From the NCBI RefSeq assembly GCF_000340215.1, contig NW_006921534.1, forward strand, positions 5,493,407 through 5,557,406: a stretch of 64,000 nt of DNA, read 5' to 3'. The first letter of the stretch is position 1; every line of letters starts with the position of its first letter. The stretch comes from Pseudocercospora fijiensis CIRAD86. Taxonomy: Eukaryota; Ascomycota; Dothideomycetes; Mycosphaerellales; Mycosphaerellaceae. Shown piece by piece: positions 1 to 11,286 of this stretch. The notes beneath the pieces are model-generated. The model did not search any database. It worked only from the letters and a program-made list of their open reading frames with translations, and was not told where the DNA came from. The translations under genes were made by a program, and so were the position numbers.

Positions 1-526
1 GGTGTCCGAAGAACTGCGGACGATGATGTCGAATATGCCGTCCAATGGTCATCGGTGACCATCCGCATCGGGCAGGCCGATGGATACCTGGTTCACTCGA
101 AGGTCAACGGAGTGCCATTGGTTGACTTCGTTCAGGAGTACATTCAGACAGATCAAGGTCATCTCCAGGTCGTTTGGCTGCTTACCTGGGAGCCTTCAAC
201 GTCCTTTACACGCTGCATGGATGCTGTCCTAGCGTTTTGGAAGGTACGTAGACTTGATGACAAACTGAGGTCCAAGCTGAGGAATCCAGAACATGAAAGA
301 AACGTCGAGCTACACTCCTGGGGCGACTGAAATGCCACTACTGCAACCAGGATCCACGTGGTTGACGAGCGAGCGCTGTTCAGTATCGTTGGCGAAAGAC
401 TAAGTGCAATCGTCAAGTCCATGTACTCGCCGCGTCTGATAGAATACGATCCGAATGTCAACATAACAACTTCCATAGACCTGCTTCACATAGTACGTTC
501 GAGATAGTCTTGTACCAAGCAGAATC

Positions 527-1099
527 TCATCCACTATATTCGCGCGATCTAGCTAGACTAGCAAGACTAGAAATTGTGAGCGGATGGCGATCGCCTAGTA
601 TCTTCCTTCGACCCTCTAGCACTTTCGTCTCTAGTTCCGCTGCGTCATCCCACCATCCTAATTCCCGAAACGCCTTCGCACGGAGGGACATGCTGGTAAG
701 AGGCTCTGGCCGACTTGTTGTTTCATCCCCGGCGCAAGCGTAAAGATAAGTATCGCTGACACGCCGATCGCTCGAAAGGTATGCGACCTTTAAGAAACGC
801 AGAAGCCTACAGAGCTCCCACTCGCCCTTGCCGGCATCAATGCATACTTGCAAGCATGTGATCAGAGTTTCGGTACAATGAGCATAGCTGGTTGGGACTG
901 TAGCGAGACCATTCTCCCACTCTCCCTTGATGGGCCAGGGCAAATTTACGCTCCCAAGGTGAATCAGCGACTTCTGTGCCCGGTTAACCACATCGCTCGC
1001 CTCGACCAACGCTCCATTCTCTCGTTGCACGTTGAACACGATGATGGGACCTTGCGTCTCAGCGCTCTTATTAGCCGAAAAAAGCAAAATTACGTGCAT
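527..1099 (-). pseudogene. TPR remnant of a fungal NLR-like protein
   Basis: This 190-codon open frame ends in a segment typical of kinesin-light-chain-type TPR units: RELGWWDDAAELE followed by KVLEGRRKILGDRHPLT. In fungi such units form the C-terminal part of NACHT or NB-ARC receptor-like (STAND) proteins, and the preceding helical stretch resembles the linker before the TPRs. Only one repeat is readable before a stop, and no nucleotide-binding domain is present in the window. The start codon is not trustworthy. I read it as a broken 3' fragment. The family is inferred from the repeat motif; the NLR link is weaker. Confidence 0.45.
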
Positions 1100-1349
1100 C
1101 CATAGTAAATTTGCCTTCGAATACTAAAGGCTCCATTTTGATAGCTATAACGATAGTAGTAGAGATAGTAGTAATAGCAAATACAGTAGCAAAGATTGCA
1201 GATTGCGACATAAGCTTAAAGCAGCGAAAACAGGCCGTCTGCTGCGATCTTAGAGGCTGGACTGTTCTTTGCGCAAAGTGCTTCGCTAGAACACATAAGG
1301 CATCCAGCCTCTAACGGTACCATTTTAGTCGCCAACACACCGAAGGTAC

Positions 1350-1890
1350 TTAGTCGGTGAAGCAGTAGGCACCGACGCCTGAATCTCTTTTCACAACCTC
1401 GTTTCTCCATCCACCAATGAGATGCCAGACAGGTTCCGTCCAGCCGTTGTGCGCATGCACTTGGCAGTCCTTGTTGAACTGATCGAAGTTCATGTACTGT
1501 TGATCGTTATTCCAGCACTAGAAACTGGTTAGTGTCTTACTTCAGTCATAGGTAGTTAACCTTACATGGCCCTCTTCGTGATAATTGAACCCGTTAGCAG
1601 TACAAGTTTCTTGCGTAAGCCATGTCTCGTATTTGCCATCTACGTCGCATTGCACGTGCGTGCACCAACCATCCTCGGCCTTGTCTGTGCCGACTGGGCG
1701 ATGCCATACATCATGAGTGCCATGTGGTTTAGGCTGGGGCGGCATGTTGTCATTAGACAAAGCGATTGCGGTGCCTGAGACGCTGGTGAGCATACACCTA
1801 GGGAGACTGTCAGCGTCTTATCATGGAGAGGAGAGGTGGTATGTACAGAAAGGAGGTATAACTCAGAATGGTTAATGGCTTGGGCTGCAT
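1350..1890 (-). CDS. Small secreted cysteine-containing protein (147 aa)
   Basis: Three exons join cleanly: 1890-1847, 1797-1566 and 1517-1350. The introns are 49 and 48 nt, both GT-AG, and the second junction is phase 0. Splicing adds a start, ATG at 1890, that gives a hydrophobic N-terminus ending around SVSGTAIA, a good signal peptide. The mature part carries about six cysteines (GWC, VQC, ETC, a Cys opening exon 3, KDC, AYC) and many Trp and His. I recognise no domain. Size, secretion and cysteines fit an apoplastic effector-like protein. It shares the short motif EDGWC with the secreted protein at 4956-5264. Function is unknown; the exon model is inferred from the sequence. Confidence 0.7.
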
Positions 1891-3347
1891 GGTGATGAGG
1901 AAGTAGGGGGACTGTGTGCTTTGGGGAACAATGGAGGCTGCAGCCGATGATGCAGAGGTCTTGTGATTGTCCGACTCTGCCGTCCAACGGCGAGCTTTAA
2001 GTAATGCTGCTATCCTGGAATCTGATTGTGCTTCTCGGGTAAGATACTACCACATAGTAGACCGACGTCTAGGCTCTTGCCTGGATACCAGGCACTTGTA
2101 GTCTGTGCAGAGGTTGTCAACACGAGGATCAGATGAGAAATTTTTTAATAGACTGACGTCTGTGCTTCCTTCGCTCGTAAGATATTGAACTGATAACTGT
2201 TTGGGGCAAAGAAGACCTGTAGAAGGTAGGAAACGCCTACCCCCTACACGTGTTCAATTCGCTTCCTTGGCAGTAGGAGCATTCTATCTAGAATATTTGG
2301 AACCAACGCCTCTTTGTACCCCTTTTTCAGAGGCGTAGGCGGGTGGGCAAAAACATCAACCTCGTGGGTATTATAGTCTGCTCAACTGCCGCGTAAAGGT
2401 AGATGAAAGGTGGTAGGTTTGCTGCGGATACCCTAAAGAGCAGGAGTTGGAAACCCCCAAATAGTAGGACAGGACAGGGGGTCTAAAAGGCATATACAGA
2501 AAGGACAGGTGTCGATCTAACAGCCTGCAGTACGAGGTGCGACAAAACCCTTCTGCTAAAAGGAAAAAAGCATTCAAGGATCCGAGCCTCCATTTAGTAA
2601 TATAAAAGACATCACATTCACACCTCAGATCTTGCATCTCGCAAACAGATCCCTCACTCAAGACATTGCGAGGCAGAGCTCGGAGCGCCGCAAGTTTAGC
2701 ATTATATGCAAGGATAATATGTTAAACTTCGGCAGGGAGGTGGTTGTGTTCGTTGGGCGCTACCGGGTAGACTGGTTTCTGGGCTGTAACAGGCGAAGTG
2801 ATTGTTGCCACGGTCTGACCATTCTCTGCGGATGGAAACAGCAATCCGGTGCCGTCATCCGGTTACACCTACCACTACGCTGGAATGTGTCTTCTTTGCG
2901 CTGAGTCGTAAACTCGGTACGTTGCACGATCTAGCAGGTAGCTCGACCTTATAAGCTAGTAATGAGGCAAGCAATGTTCCATCAAAAGACCGAGTTTGGG
3001 CTTGGTTGGAATCTTCCGTACCTTACTAACATCCGATATAAGTCCATTAACGCTCAATCGATCTCGGTCATTTTCAAGCTAGGAATCGAATAGTACGATG
3101 TTAGCGCCAAAAGAAAGGAAAAATGTTGAAGGTATGTTTATCGATCGTCTTTTTAATGTCTATACTCCTCCTACGCATCAAAGACATAAACAAAAACAGC
3201 TTTGGCACTCTTCAACTTTTTTTACCTAAGAACAATAAGAGCATCATCCGTCACCCGGCAACAGTCACACCCTGGGGTTTCCTGCTGTCCACCACTCCTC
3301 CCGCTTTAAGAACTCCGCTCTCAATGTATCAACCTCGTGACATCGAA
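1891..3347. other. Intergenic, no supported gene
   Basis: Both strands carry only short overlapping open frames with no recognisable domain. On the minus strand near 2722-2870 one frame reads like a Pro/Thr-rich protein tail (KPVYPVAPNEHNHLPAE), but it has no start, no splice partner and a stop just upstream, so it is at most a gene relic. No repeat or transposon end was seen. Confidence 0.4.
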
Positions 3348-3791
3348 TCAAGCATCTAGTTTGTGGACAAACACTTGAGAGCCACCGTTGTTATCGATGG
3401 TCCATTGTTGACTGCCAACCGACCAGCGTGCCGAGCCAAGACATTGAGCGTTTCCATTGACAACACGAACTACTCGAAAGTTGACGGCCGTTCCCGAATT
3501 GTTGGTAATAAGAAGACGGGTAGAGAACAGAGGTCCAGCTCCTATCAAGTCGTTGCGGACGCGATAAAGCCGAGCCTGGACATTAGCATTACCGAAGAGT
3601 GCAATCGGTGGGATCGCTCGCAGAGGGTCTGCACCATCATTTAGTGTAGGCGGTGGAGTATGTAGTTGCTGACGTCGGGGATAGTTGAGGAGCTCAGGCC
3701 CGCTAGGTCCACTGCACAAGTCATTGGCAGCAGTAGCCGCGTCGCATTGCAGATAGCACAAAGTGCTTAGCAGGAAGATGGCAAGCTTCAT
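3348..3791 (-). CDS. Small secreted protein (147 aa)
   Basis: The ATG at 3791 is preferred over an upstream in-frame start because it places a clean signal peptide (MKLAIFLLSTLCYLQC, Ala-rich after it) at the N-terminus. The single-exon frame runs to TGA at 3348-3350. The mature chain holds two cysteines (NDLCSG near the start, AQCLG near the end), possibly one disulfide, with Asn/Gly/Val-rich sequence suggestive of beta strands. No family is recognised. It lies in a cluster of small secreted genes, so an effector-like role is plausible but unproven. Confidence 0.65.
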   Translation of the reverse strand: MKLAIFLLSTLCYLQCDAATAANDLCSGPSGPELLNYPRRQQLHTPPPTLNDGADPLRAIPPIALFGNANVQARLYRVRNDLIGAGPLFSTRLLITNNSGTAVNFRVVRVVNGNAQCLGSARWSVGSQQWTIDNNGGSQVFVHKLDA

Positions 3792-4152
3792 TTTTCTAGT
3801 AGGATTGGAGATATAGAGATAGGTGCTTCGGAGGCTGAGTCTAATCCAGAAAGGTATGCTTGACGAATGATTGAAGGCTGCGACCTGTTTATTCACAGTA
3901 GTCTACGCGCGTGGCGGCGTGCTTTATACTTCAGCCATGTGCATAATGTGACTCCATAGTAGTGCGCAGAGATCAAACGAATGCATAGGGCCTTACCGTC
4001 CAAGAGAGTCTAGATCTCGATATCCTAGGTTGCGGGCTATACGGCCTATACGGCGTTGTTGACCGCTAGTCGCCTGCATGTAACTATGAACTTTATAACT
4101 CGTATTTTTTGTGCACGGTATGTGAATTTTCATGCTTCCTAATGGTCTTGGT

Positions 4153-4356
4153 GTTGTACCTTGTTCTTGAAACTGCCGTACGACCTTTGAATCCAAAATA
4201 GCTCTAGAAGCTATGTTGTACCTTGTTCTTACAACTACCGTACGACTTTTGATTCAAAATAGCTCTGGAAGCTGTGTTGTATATGCATTGTTCTTGCAAC
4301 TACCGTACGAATTTTGATTCAAAATAGCTCTGGAAGCTATGTTGTGCCTTGTTGTG
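4153..4356. repeat. 62-bp tandem repeat, 3.25 copies
   Basis: Three adjacent units (4153-4214, 4215-4275, 4276-4340) and a 16-bp partial fourth share the order gttgtacc, ttgttctt, ccgtacga, aaaatagctct and gaagctat. The units differ by a few substitutions and small indels. The array lies in gene-poor DNA upstream of the secreted protein at 4956. It has no spacer/repeat alternation, so it is a minisatellite. Confidence 0.9.
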
Positions 4357-4955
4357 TGTGTTGTCTGTATGCGGAAACCTCCGTCCAAACCTTAATATTT
4401 TTTTAGTATGCCGCGCTATAGGTATGGGAGCCATAGATTAATCTAGCAGCCCCGTCCGCTCGATATAGTAATCCGGCATTTAGCTGTAGCGGTCGCTTTG
4501 CTGGCAAAGCGGCAGATGTAGTTAGTTGTTGGATATCGTACTTGCCGGCGAATTAACAACATCGGCGAATACGCGAAACCAACTAGATTAGTAGGTGATC
4601 AATCTCCGAGCTCGTTGGCTAGCGGTCGCCGTGCTCGAAAGAGAGTTTTGTATTTAATACGTGTCGTTCGCATCGATTAGGTACTTCAGGTACAAATACC
4701 TCGCCGACGCAGGTCCTGAAGCAGTAGCACCTCGATTTCAACGCTATCTTACAGCCTGGTTAGACCTGGTTCGACCTTTGTGAGATTCTCAAATTAGTCA
4801 GTATTCGTAAGCAGTTTGGTATCTCACCGTCCCTGTTTACTGTGTACCTAAACTTCTCCTAGGCTCCGGACACGCCTTCGATTCCGCTTCTGGAAGTGCA
4901 GCTCGATTGCATTACAACCTGTCCCGCTCTTGTTCAACCACACCAACTCGCGACC

Positions 4956-5264
4956 ATGCAGCGTCTCTTATTCTGCCTGCTGGGTGCTAGCACTGCAGTA
5001 CTGGCAAGAACTTCGTTTCCAAAAAGCCAGTGCATTGAGTGGGTAAATGGCGCGTGGATTACAGCGCCCGAAACCACCGAACAGGCGTGCAATTTCATCG
5101 ACCACTCGAACTACGAGGATGGTTGGTGCAAGGCTACAAGAGGCTACGGTATTGTCGACAATTGCATGCACTGCCTTTGCGACTTACTTGGCGAAGGAAT
5201 GTCGGCTCATAGTGACGGCAAAAAGTGGTATGGTGTGACTACTGGCTGTGGGCACGGTTGTTAG
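4956..5264 (+). CDS. Small secreted cysteine-rich protein (102 aa)
   Basis: The ATG at 4956 gives a textbook signal peptide (MQRLLFCLLGASTAVLA). An upstream in-frame ATG at 4896 would bury it, so the later start is chosen. The mature protein of about 85 residues has eight cysteines, including the clusters CMHCLC near the middle-end and CGHGC at the C-terminus, consistent with several disulfides. No domain is recognised. This is the strongest effector-like candidate in the window. It shares EDGWC with the protein at 1350-1890. Confidence 0.7.
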   Translation: MQRLLFCLLGASTAVLARTSFPKSQCIEWVNGAWITAPETTEQACNFIDHSNYEDGWCKATRGYGIVDNCMHCLCDLLGEGMSAHSDGKKWYGVTTGCGHGC

Positions 5265-5380
5265 GGCAGTGTTGGCCGGGTGCAGTGCTCTGGGGTGCGT
5301 ATACTACACAACTCGGAACACAGAGGGAGAGACCATCGAGGCGGTCAATCCATCATCCCAACGACGACCCTTGTCTTGTG

Positions 5381-6239
5381 TTATACGCATAGTATAGCAT
5401 ATTGGATAGCAATATCATTGTCGCACATGATTTGCCGCTTGTCTTTGGGATTTTGAAGGTCTCGTTCTTTGACGTATCCCCAGATCTTTTTGACAGTCTG
5501 GGGCCGCGATAGTTGGGTCTCCCCTAGCAGGGCTGAGAGGGGTTCGGAGAGGTTCATGGGTTTCTGCAATTGAGAGGATCAGGGAAAGAAACGGGAATTG
5601 CTTGGGGTGGGCGAGGGAACGTACATGGAAACCGCCTTTCTTTTCCCGTTCAGGTTTCGGATCGCCACTCTCGACGTCGCTGTCGTCGTCGCTGTTGACT
5701 TTGGCAGAGCTCTTTTTCTTGGGCTTCTTCTCCTTTTTGATCGATTGTTTGCGCTTGGCGCCTCCGCCTCGTGTTGATCTTGTGCCTGCGTTGAGCTCGG
5801 CTTGGAGACGTGCAGCTATTTGTGCATCTGTTTCTGTGGGCTTGCTCTTTTTGACCTTTTTCGGCGCGGGTGATTCGTCGTCGAGCGAGCTGAGCTCTTC
5901 GCTCTCGGCTTTACGCTTGGTGGAGGCTGGAGGGGATGCGGAAGTTCCAGTGTTGCCGTTGGTTGTGCCTGCCTTCACCGTGCCATTTGCGGTCGGTGCG
6001 GGTTCTTGAACGCCGTTGGTGTTGTCTTCGGGGAATTGCTTGTGCTGGGCTTTGTCAAACCGCTCCATGATCAAGTCCGTGATCGCTTTCTACAGAGCTT
6101 GTGTTAGCATGGGCCGGGAGGGAGAAGCGCCAGTGCTCTCGAATCCACTGCTAGTCGAGCATACCTTCTGAGGCGTGAGGTCTTGGTCGACTTCATCTTG
6201 CAATGACTTTCGTATGCGCTTGGCTGAGATGTGTTCGTC
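5381..6239 (-). pseudogene. SWIB/DEK_C protein fragment (UAF30-like), cut at both ends
   Basis: Three exon pieces can be read. The piece at 6239 to about 6165 encodes the second half of a DEK_C domain (HISAKRIRKSLQDEVDQDLT). The piece at 6089-5625 is a Lys- and Ser-rich linker with nuclear-signal-like KR/KKPKKK runs. The piece from 5563 encodes a SWIB/MDM2 domain (KPMNLSEPLSALLG, then ETQLSRPQTVKKIWGYVKE). Intact relatives are chromatin or rDNA-transcription factors. Here the SWIB domain stops right after RQIMCD, so its last roughly 30 residues are missing, and the first half of DEK_C with the start codon is absent. The 5' edge abuts the broken 5' end of the DUF3723 gene near 6,240. Confidence 0.7.
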
Positions 6240-6245
6240 CTAGAA

Positions 6246-8249
6246 TGCTGGTGGGTGGTAGATATCTACCTCGATACTCTGTCGTCCGATGCTCAACTGC
6301 ATTTGAGGAGCGACAATAATCAGATCGCAGGATTCACGGACGGCGACATATTCCGGCACTTGCGGCAATTCGAACTGGACGGGAATCTTTCTCAGGCTCA
6401 GAGATGGCAGGCCAGGCTTTCTCCTAGCAAATTAAAGAATGTCAAGACTCTTTCCACAAAGTACCCTGCTATGATAGATGCTCTTGATCGCTTACTTCCT
6501 TTCACGGGATTCTGGGCAGCTCTGCAGCTGGGTACATTCCACCGTATTTTAAGCATGAACTGTGAAGAGGTCTGCTACACAGGCCTGGGCACCAGTAATT
6601 GTCGAGCTCGCTAACATGTTCGGCAGGAGTTGCTGCGTTATCTAAGCCACATATACAGTACCTGGTCCACGATCCTGCCGACCCGCGAATTCGCCCTATT
6701 GTTGGATAGTCAAACTGTTCATCACTTGCAGTTGCTTGCACCAAAACATTCCCGTCATGACCGAGCAAGAATTTCTGCTGCTTCGGAAGCTGGCGAGCTC
6801 TTCCCCAATATCAGATCCTCACGAACCCGAGAGGTCATCTTATCCCGCGTCTGCTTACTCCGAGGCCGCATCCCATCATTGTTCACGTTTATCGAGGACA
6901 CTAAATACATGGAACCGTGTTGCACGATTATGAAATCCTTGCTCCCTTCAAAGACCAAGATCTCCATAGCGCGTTATTTTCGCCACCGATACACACAAGA
7001 GCATATTGGTCCAGCGCGTATTCAGGTACAGGAGGACCGCTTTGAAGCAAAGGTGGTCGAGCTGGCAGACTACTTCCCACTGATGTATGCACAGCTCTGG
7101 TTATTCTGCATACGCCATTTCCCGAATATGCAGAGTGTAAACCCACGGAAAGACTGTGGAAAGGCGAAACCCGCGTATGAATTGAAACAGGAACTATTGC
7201 CAAGACTGGCCACCTTGGCATTCGAGCTAGGATTCAGGTCCACGGAAATAACAAGACTTAAGGAACAAGATCCGATGCATTGTGCCGTCAAAGCTTTCAT
7301 TGAGACTGCACGACCTCGAGATTCCTTCCAGTATGACGGCGCCAGCTTGGACCAGCATGTTAGCGACATCTGTCAATTTCTCCACAGCATCCCAGCAAAA
7401 CACGAGCCACCAAGAGCTGCTGTCATTGTTTCAGAGGAGGTCGAGGAGCCTGTTCTCCATCGATGTGGACGACCATACGAAGGCTCATACTTACGTGACC
7501 GAAGGTTCATGTTTCTGCCTCACCTGCTACACGATCCTCAAATAGACGAAGCGAGATACTTCAGCTCCTTCGGCGCGAAGCAAGACATATTTAGGTGCTT
7601 CTTCGGCAGGATGGCTGACTTAGGACCTTCTGAGGAGCCTCGAGAGTCCACTTTCCCTACACGCGAGACCGCGTTGGGGACACATCGTGTCGCGAGCTCC
7701 GTGTACTCTCAGCCTACTCCTGCCAGGGTTGCTTCATGGAGCTCTATCGTTCCAACGCCTGACATACACTCTTTGGTTCGGACTTTCGCCACCCCATCCA
7801 TCTACTCTCCTGCGGGCATCGTGAGCCTTTACGAGCGACAGCGAGACAGCTCCTCTCGTTCAGAGGGTCACACAGTACAGAGCTCAATGGACCTGCAAAA
7901 CTTCGACCGAGACGCATCCACTAGTTGGTATTACAACATTCAAAGCCAAACGCTACAGACCAGCTCGAGTGGCAATACTGCTGCTGTAGTGCGGAGTTTT
8001 CAAGCGCAAGGCTACTTCGTGCTATGCCTTGAGACATGTCGATTAGTATCACACGAACTTTGTCTAGAGGAGGATGTACAGAATACAGGCCGATTCGACC
8101 GATGCTCGCTGTATCTAGTAGGATTAAAGGGATTGTACAGAGTCAATCCGGCAGCAAAAGCAGATGTTCGGCGCCTCTTGGCCGCGTTCTCATCGGAAGA
8201 TGACGCCCAGGAAATTATGGCGTATTCATGGCCCTTCCACGACCGATAG
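6246..8249 (+). CDS. DUF3723 protein, 5'-truncated
   Basis: Exon 1 (to 6569) and exon 2 (6627-8249) are separated by a 57-nt intron with a CTAAC branch point. Recognisable DUF3723 blocks are WWVVDIYLDTLSSDAQ at the very start, then FELDGNLSQAQRWQARLS, and HRCGRPYEGSYLRDRRFMF with DIFRCFFG in the second half. Family members normally have about 100 residues before the WWxVDIY block; here there is no start codon and the homology begins at about 6,246, so the 5' end is lost. The remaining frame of about 650 codons has no stop. DUF3723 has no known biochemical role but is one of the recurrent cargo families of Starship elements. Confidence 0.75.
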
Positions 8250-8253
8250 CTGA

Positions 8254-8872
8254 TCAAGTCTGAGACATAGTCTCTCCGGCCTCTCTTGGTGCTGGCGGCG
8301 ACTCGGCTTCGTCTCCGTTGGTGTTATGAAGCGCTTGTGACCATTCCATCATGTTGTGGCAAAAGTCCAACACTTTGTTGTTCGACCTTCATTCCATGTC
8401 AGTAATATCCTTGTCGGTGACAGTTCGACATACTTCTCCACTTGTGCCAGTCGCTCCATGATCTGTTGGCTCCTTTTGAGTTGTCAGCTCGTGTTTGACT
8501 ACATCATTCGCTCTCAACATACATTAACACTTGAAGTTGCATCGAGTAGTGTAATTGCTGCAGACTTGGTAACGTGACCTTGCATTCATGGATGTCGTCG
8601 AACCTCGGCGGATTCGGCCAAGCCCGTCGCTTCTTGGATGGGCTCGATCCTGGAGCAGAAGCATCTGGAATTGGGAGCATCTGAGCGACTGGCGCCATCT
8701 GGCTAGACGAAGTCCAATTGTTTGGAACAGGGCCGAACTGCAGCGAAAACCCGTCCAAGAACTGATCATACTGAGGATGCATCTCGGTGCCGTTTGGCAC
8801 GAAAGATGTTCCTTCTGGCCTGGGTGCGCGGAAAGCAGTGGAGGATTGTGTGTTTGGGTGTGGAGGTGACAT
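8254..8872 (-). CDS. Hypothetical protein, 173 aa, three exons
   Basis: The model joins 8872-8523, 8472-8434 and 8386-8254 with introns of 50 and 47 nt; all junctions keep frame. The N-terminal two thirds is Pro/Ser-rich and contains a basic patch (SKKRRAW) that could be a nuclear signal. The C-terminal exons form an amphipathic helix (MERLAQVEKSNNKVLDF). No domain is recognised. It converges on the DUF3723 gene with only 4 bp between the two stops. An in-frame TTG-started extension to 8989 exists but has no ATG. The tiny middle exon (39 nt) makes the model provisional. Confidence 0.5.
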
Positions 8873-9194
8873 TTTTTCTGTTCGAGGACTGAGAATGTCG
8901 CAACGAAGCGGTCGTTCCAGACGACCACTTAAATATCCAAACAATGTTGTTCTGAAACCATTTAGCGCTTCAGCTTGGTCAAACGCCAAGGGTAGCCTGA
9001 GGAGGCCCCGAGCAAGCGCTTATAAGCGTGTAGACATGCAGGTACCCGGACCTTCAGTATCAAGCGAGCGACACACACGAACTGAATAAAGCATCTATTT
9101 CCATTGTTGGACACAGAGCGGCGTAACATCTGAGCATTTTCAGAATAACCATGGTAATGTGAACGTCTCCACGCGAAACGAACAATACTGATCG

Positions 9195-10009
9195 ATGCAG
9201 GAGGACTCGAAATCGCAAATGTGTTCAGTCTGTGTACAGCGTTCTGGCTGGGAGTTCGTCAAGGATTTCTTTCTCCGCGAACAGTCACTCCTCAAGCAGA
9301 ATGAGGCGTTGAAAACCCAACACGAGAATGAGCTTCAAGACCTATACTCGGCACTGGGGGCCATGAGACTCAGTTATTACTCGGCGCAAGCTCATGTTGC
9401 CGCACTACAGTCACGACAGAAAGAACTCGAGACATCCAATTCCAGTATTCACAAGCAACAGATCACACTTGAGAGTGAGCTACAACACCTCCGTCGCCTT
9501 CAATCGGACCTAGAGACCCACGCCTTAGAAGCAAAGGAGACCCACAATCTCAATTGTGAGATGATCAAACATCAGAACGAAGAGTTGGAGCGTCGAAGCT
9601 CGGAGCTCCATGCTGCAGAAGCCGCCGCGCGACAACTAGGTGATATGATGAATGAAGTGGTGTCCGCCAATGATTTCGCTGCTGCTTCCTTCAAAGGAGC
9701 TGTAAACGTTGCTGACCTGGTTATGCGGAACAAGTATCTGGAGTCGGAGATACTCGACCTAAGAAACGCCCTAGGCCGTCTGCGAGAAGATGTGCCCTCT
9801 CCTAGCGGCGGCGAGTCGATATGTAAGCTTTCCTAATTGCAGCTTTACTTCGGCGCTGACATCCACTAGCAGATTCAGGCTCTTTTCATTCCTTTGTTCC
9901 TCTCCCAGAAGAAGCGATGATATGCAATCCCGTGGAGGTGTCGAGCGCCTATGATCACTGGGAGGAGTACCGCGAGCTTCATCCACTACAGGAGGAGAAT
10001 CTACCATAA
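9195..10009 (+). CDS. Coiled-coil protein, 255 aa
   Basis: Exon 1 (9195-9822) and exon 2 (9870-10009) join over a 47-nt intron in frame. After a short Cys-containing start (CSVCVQRSGWEF), residues from about 25 to 145 are heptad-rich, with Glu/Gln/Leu/Lys repeats typical of a long parallel coiled coil. A second short coil follows near residue 185. The tail is acidic (HWEEYRELHPLQEEN). No transmembrane segment or catalytic motif is seen. The coil suggests a scaffolding or dimerising role, but there is no recognised family. Confidence 0.6.
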
Positions 10010-10477
10010 GAGCAAACATTTGCAACCCAAGGAATTCAGGCTTACACGGATCTCGCTGGCGATATCGCAATGCTACAATCAACATTCCGCTCTGGCATGG
10101 ATCATGGCGGCCAGATTGAGAACGACAGGGTATCAGTTTGGCAGCATGTAATGACGAGGCTACCGGCTGGGAAGGATGACCTAACGTTTCGGATAATCCT
10201 TTCCGGTCATAATTTGACACATTGGTACTGTATCAGAAGCTCTCCCAAAGGGGTTCCAAAGTGGTAGATATGATACACAATGGTGAGGGCTTTCCGAGGG
10301 CACCCAGCAGTGCTCGCCAGTATAGGCCAAGCAAGGTCATTTTTGGCCCAACCCTCCTGATACGCGCCTATTCTCACCACTGTGTTGAATCTCCTTATAC
10401 TTGTCTCCTGCTTGTCGCTATATATACGGCCAGAACTTGTCAACAAGCGCTACCATGGTTCGCAAGATCATCGAGCT
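10010..10477. other. Intergenic, probable promoter of the DUF7492 gene
   Basis: No convincing coding frame. A TATA-like stretch (gctatatatacgg, about 10,417-10,429) lies some 50-60 bp upstream of the downstream start. An ATG at 10,454 opens a very short out-of-frame upstream frame that overlaps the true start. Confidence 0.35.
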
Positions 10478-11274
10478 ATGTTGATCTTTCAAGCTGTAAA
10501 CCTTTGGATTGCTGGTTTTGCTGGGGAAGTCTCCTCACACTCATTCGTTGAAAATCTGCAGCAGCTCGATAACAATGATCCTATCGGAGACCTTGGATAT
10601 TCACGGGGCTATGGTAGATGCTTCGACTGCCAATTCTGGTGCTCAATGCTTACTTCTTGTTTCCAGTGAATTGTTCATTGACGACGTTTGATCTCGAGAT
10701 GACACATCTACTTCCCGCAGACGGTCGTGCATCTTTGAACGAGGATGATAGGATCTGCAAAGCTTCACAATCGATTGGAAATGTGACATTCCCAAGATTG
10801 AGAGCTGATGCGGGCAGTACCTTGGTCCTGCGATATCGTGAGGGCGGCCACATTAGTCTGTCCTCTCGTCGACCGGAGAAGTTATCGGCAGGGACTGTGT
10901 CCGTGTATGGTACTTCTGAACCAGTGGCTGACGAGAGGATCATCAACGTCCACCTTGTGTGGAATGCTAACGGAACAGGTGGAAATAGCCAAGGTAGGCT
11001 CCTTGCGAGAGCTAGCTTCGATGACGGGATATGCTTTGAGAATAACGGCTCGCCGCTATCAATGCTAAGACAACACAAGTTGCCCCCTGAGAGCACACCA
11101 GATACAGGTGGACATGTGATCTGCACCTTAATGGCGCCGATCCCCACTGGGCTGCGCAATGGCAGTCTCTTTACATTGTACTGGGTATGGGACTGGCCAT
11201 CGATCCAGCCATCGACAGATGAATTGGGAAAAGCTGAACTGTACACAACATGTATCGATATCGAGATTGGCTAA
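10478..11274 (+). CDS. Secreted DUF7492-type protein (247 aa)
   Basis: Two exons (10478-10613 and 10667-11274; 53-nt intron) give 247 residues. The first 20 residues form a signal peptide; a histidine follows directly (HSFVENLQQLD), as in mature copper oxygenase-like fungal proteins that begin with His. Family-like blocks follow: GDLGYSRGY, then AGSTLVLRYREGGHI, then VSVYGTSEP and DDGICFENNG. DUF7492 proteins are secreted and suspected to be related to wall- or polysaccharide-active proteins, but no activity is established. The protein is on the short side. Secretion is seen in the sequence; the copper role is inference. Confidence 0.65.
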
Positions 11275-11286
11275 GCATGTATTGAG

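Noticed and set aside
5602..6009. 135-codon plus-strand frame with hydrophobic stretches
   Set aside because: It is the antisense of the Lys/Ser-rich linker exon of the SWIB fragment.
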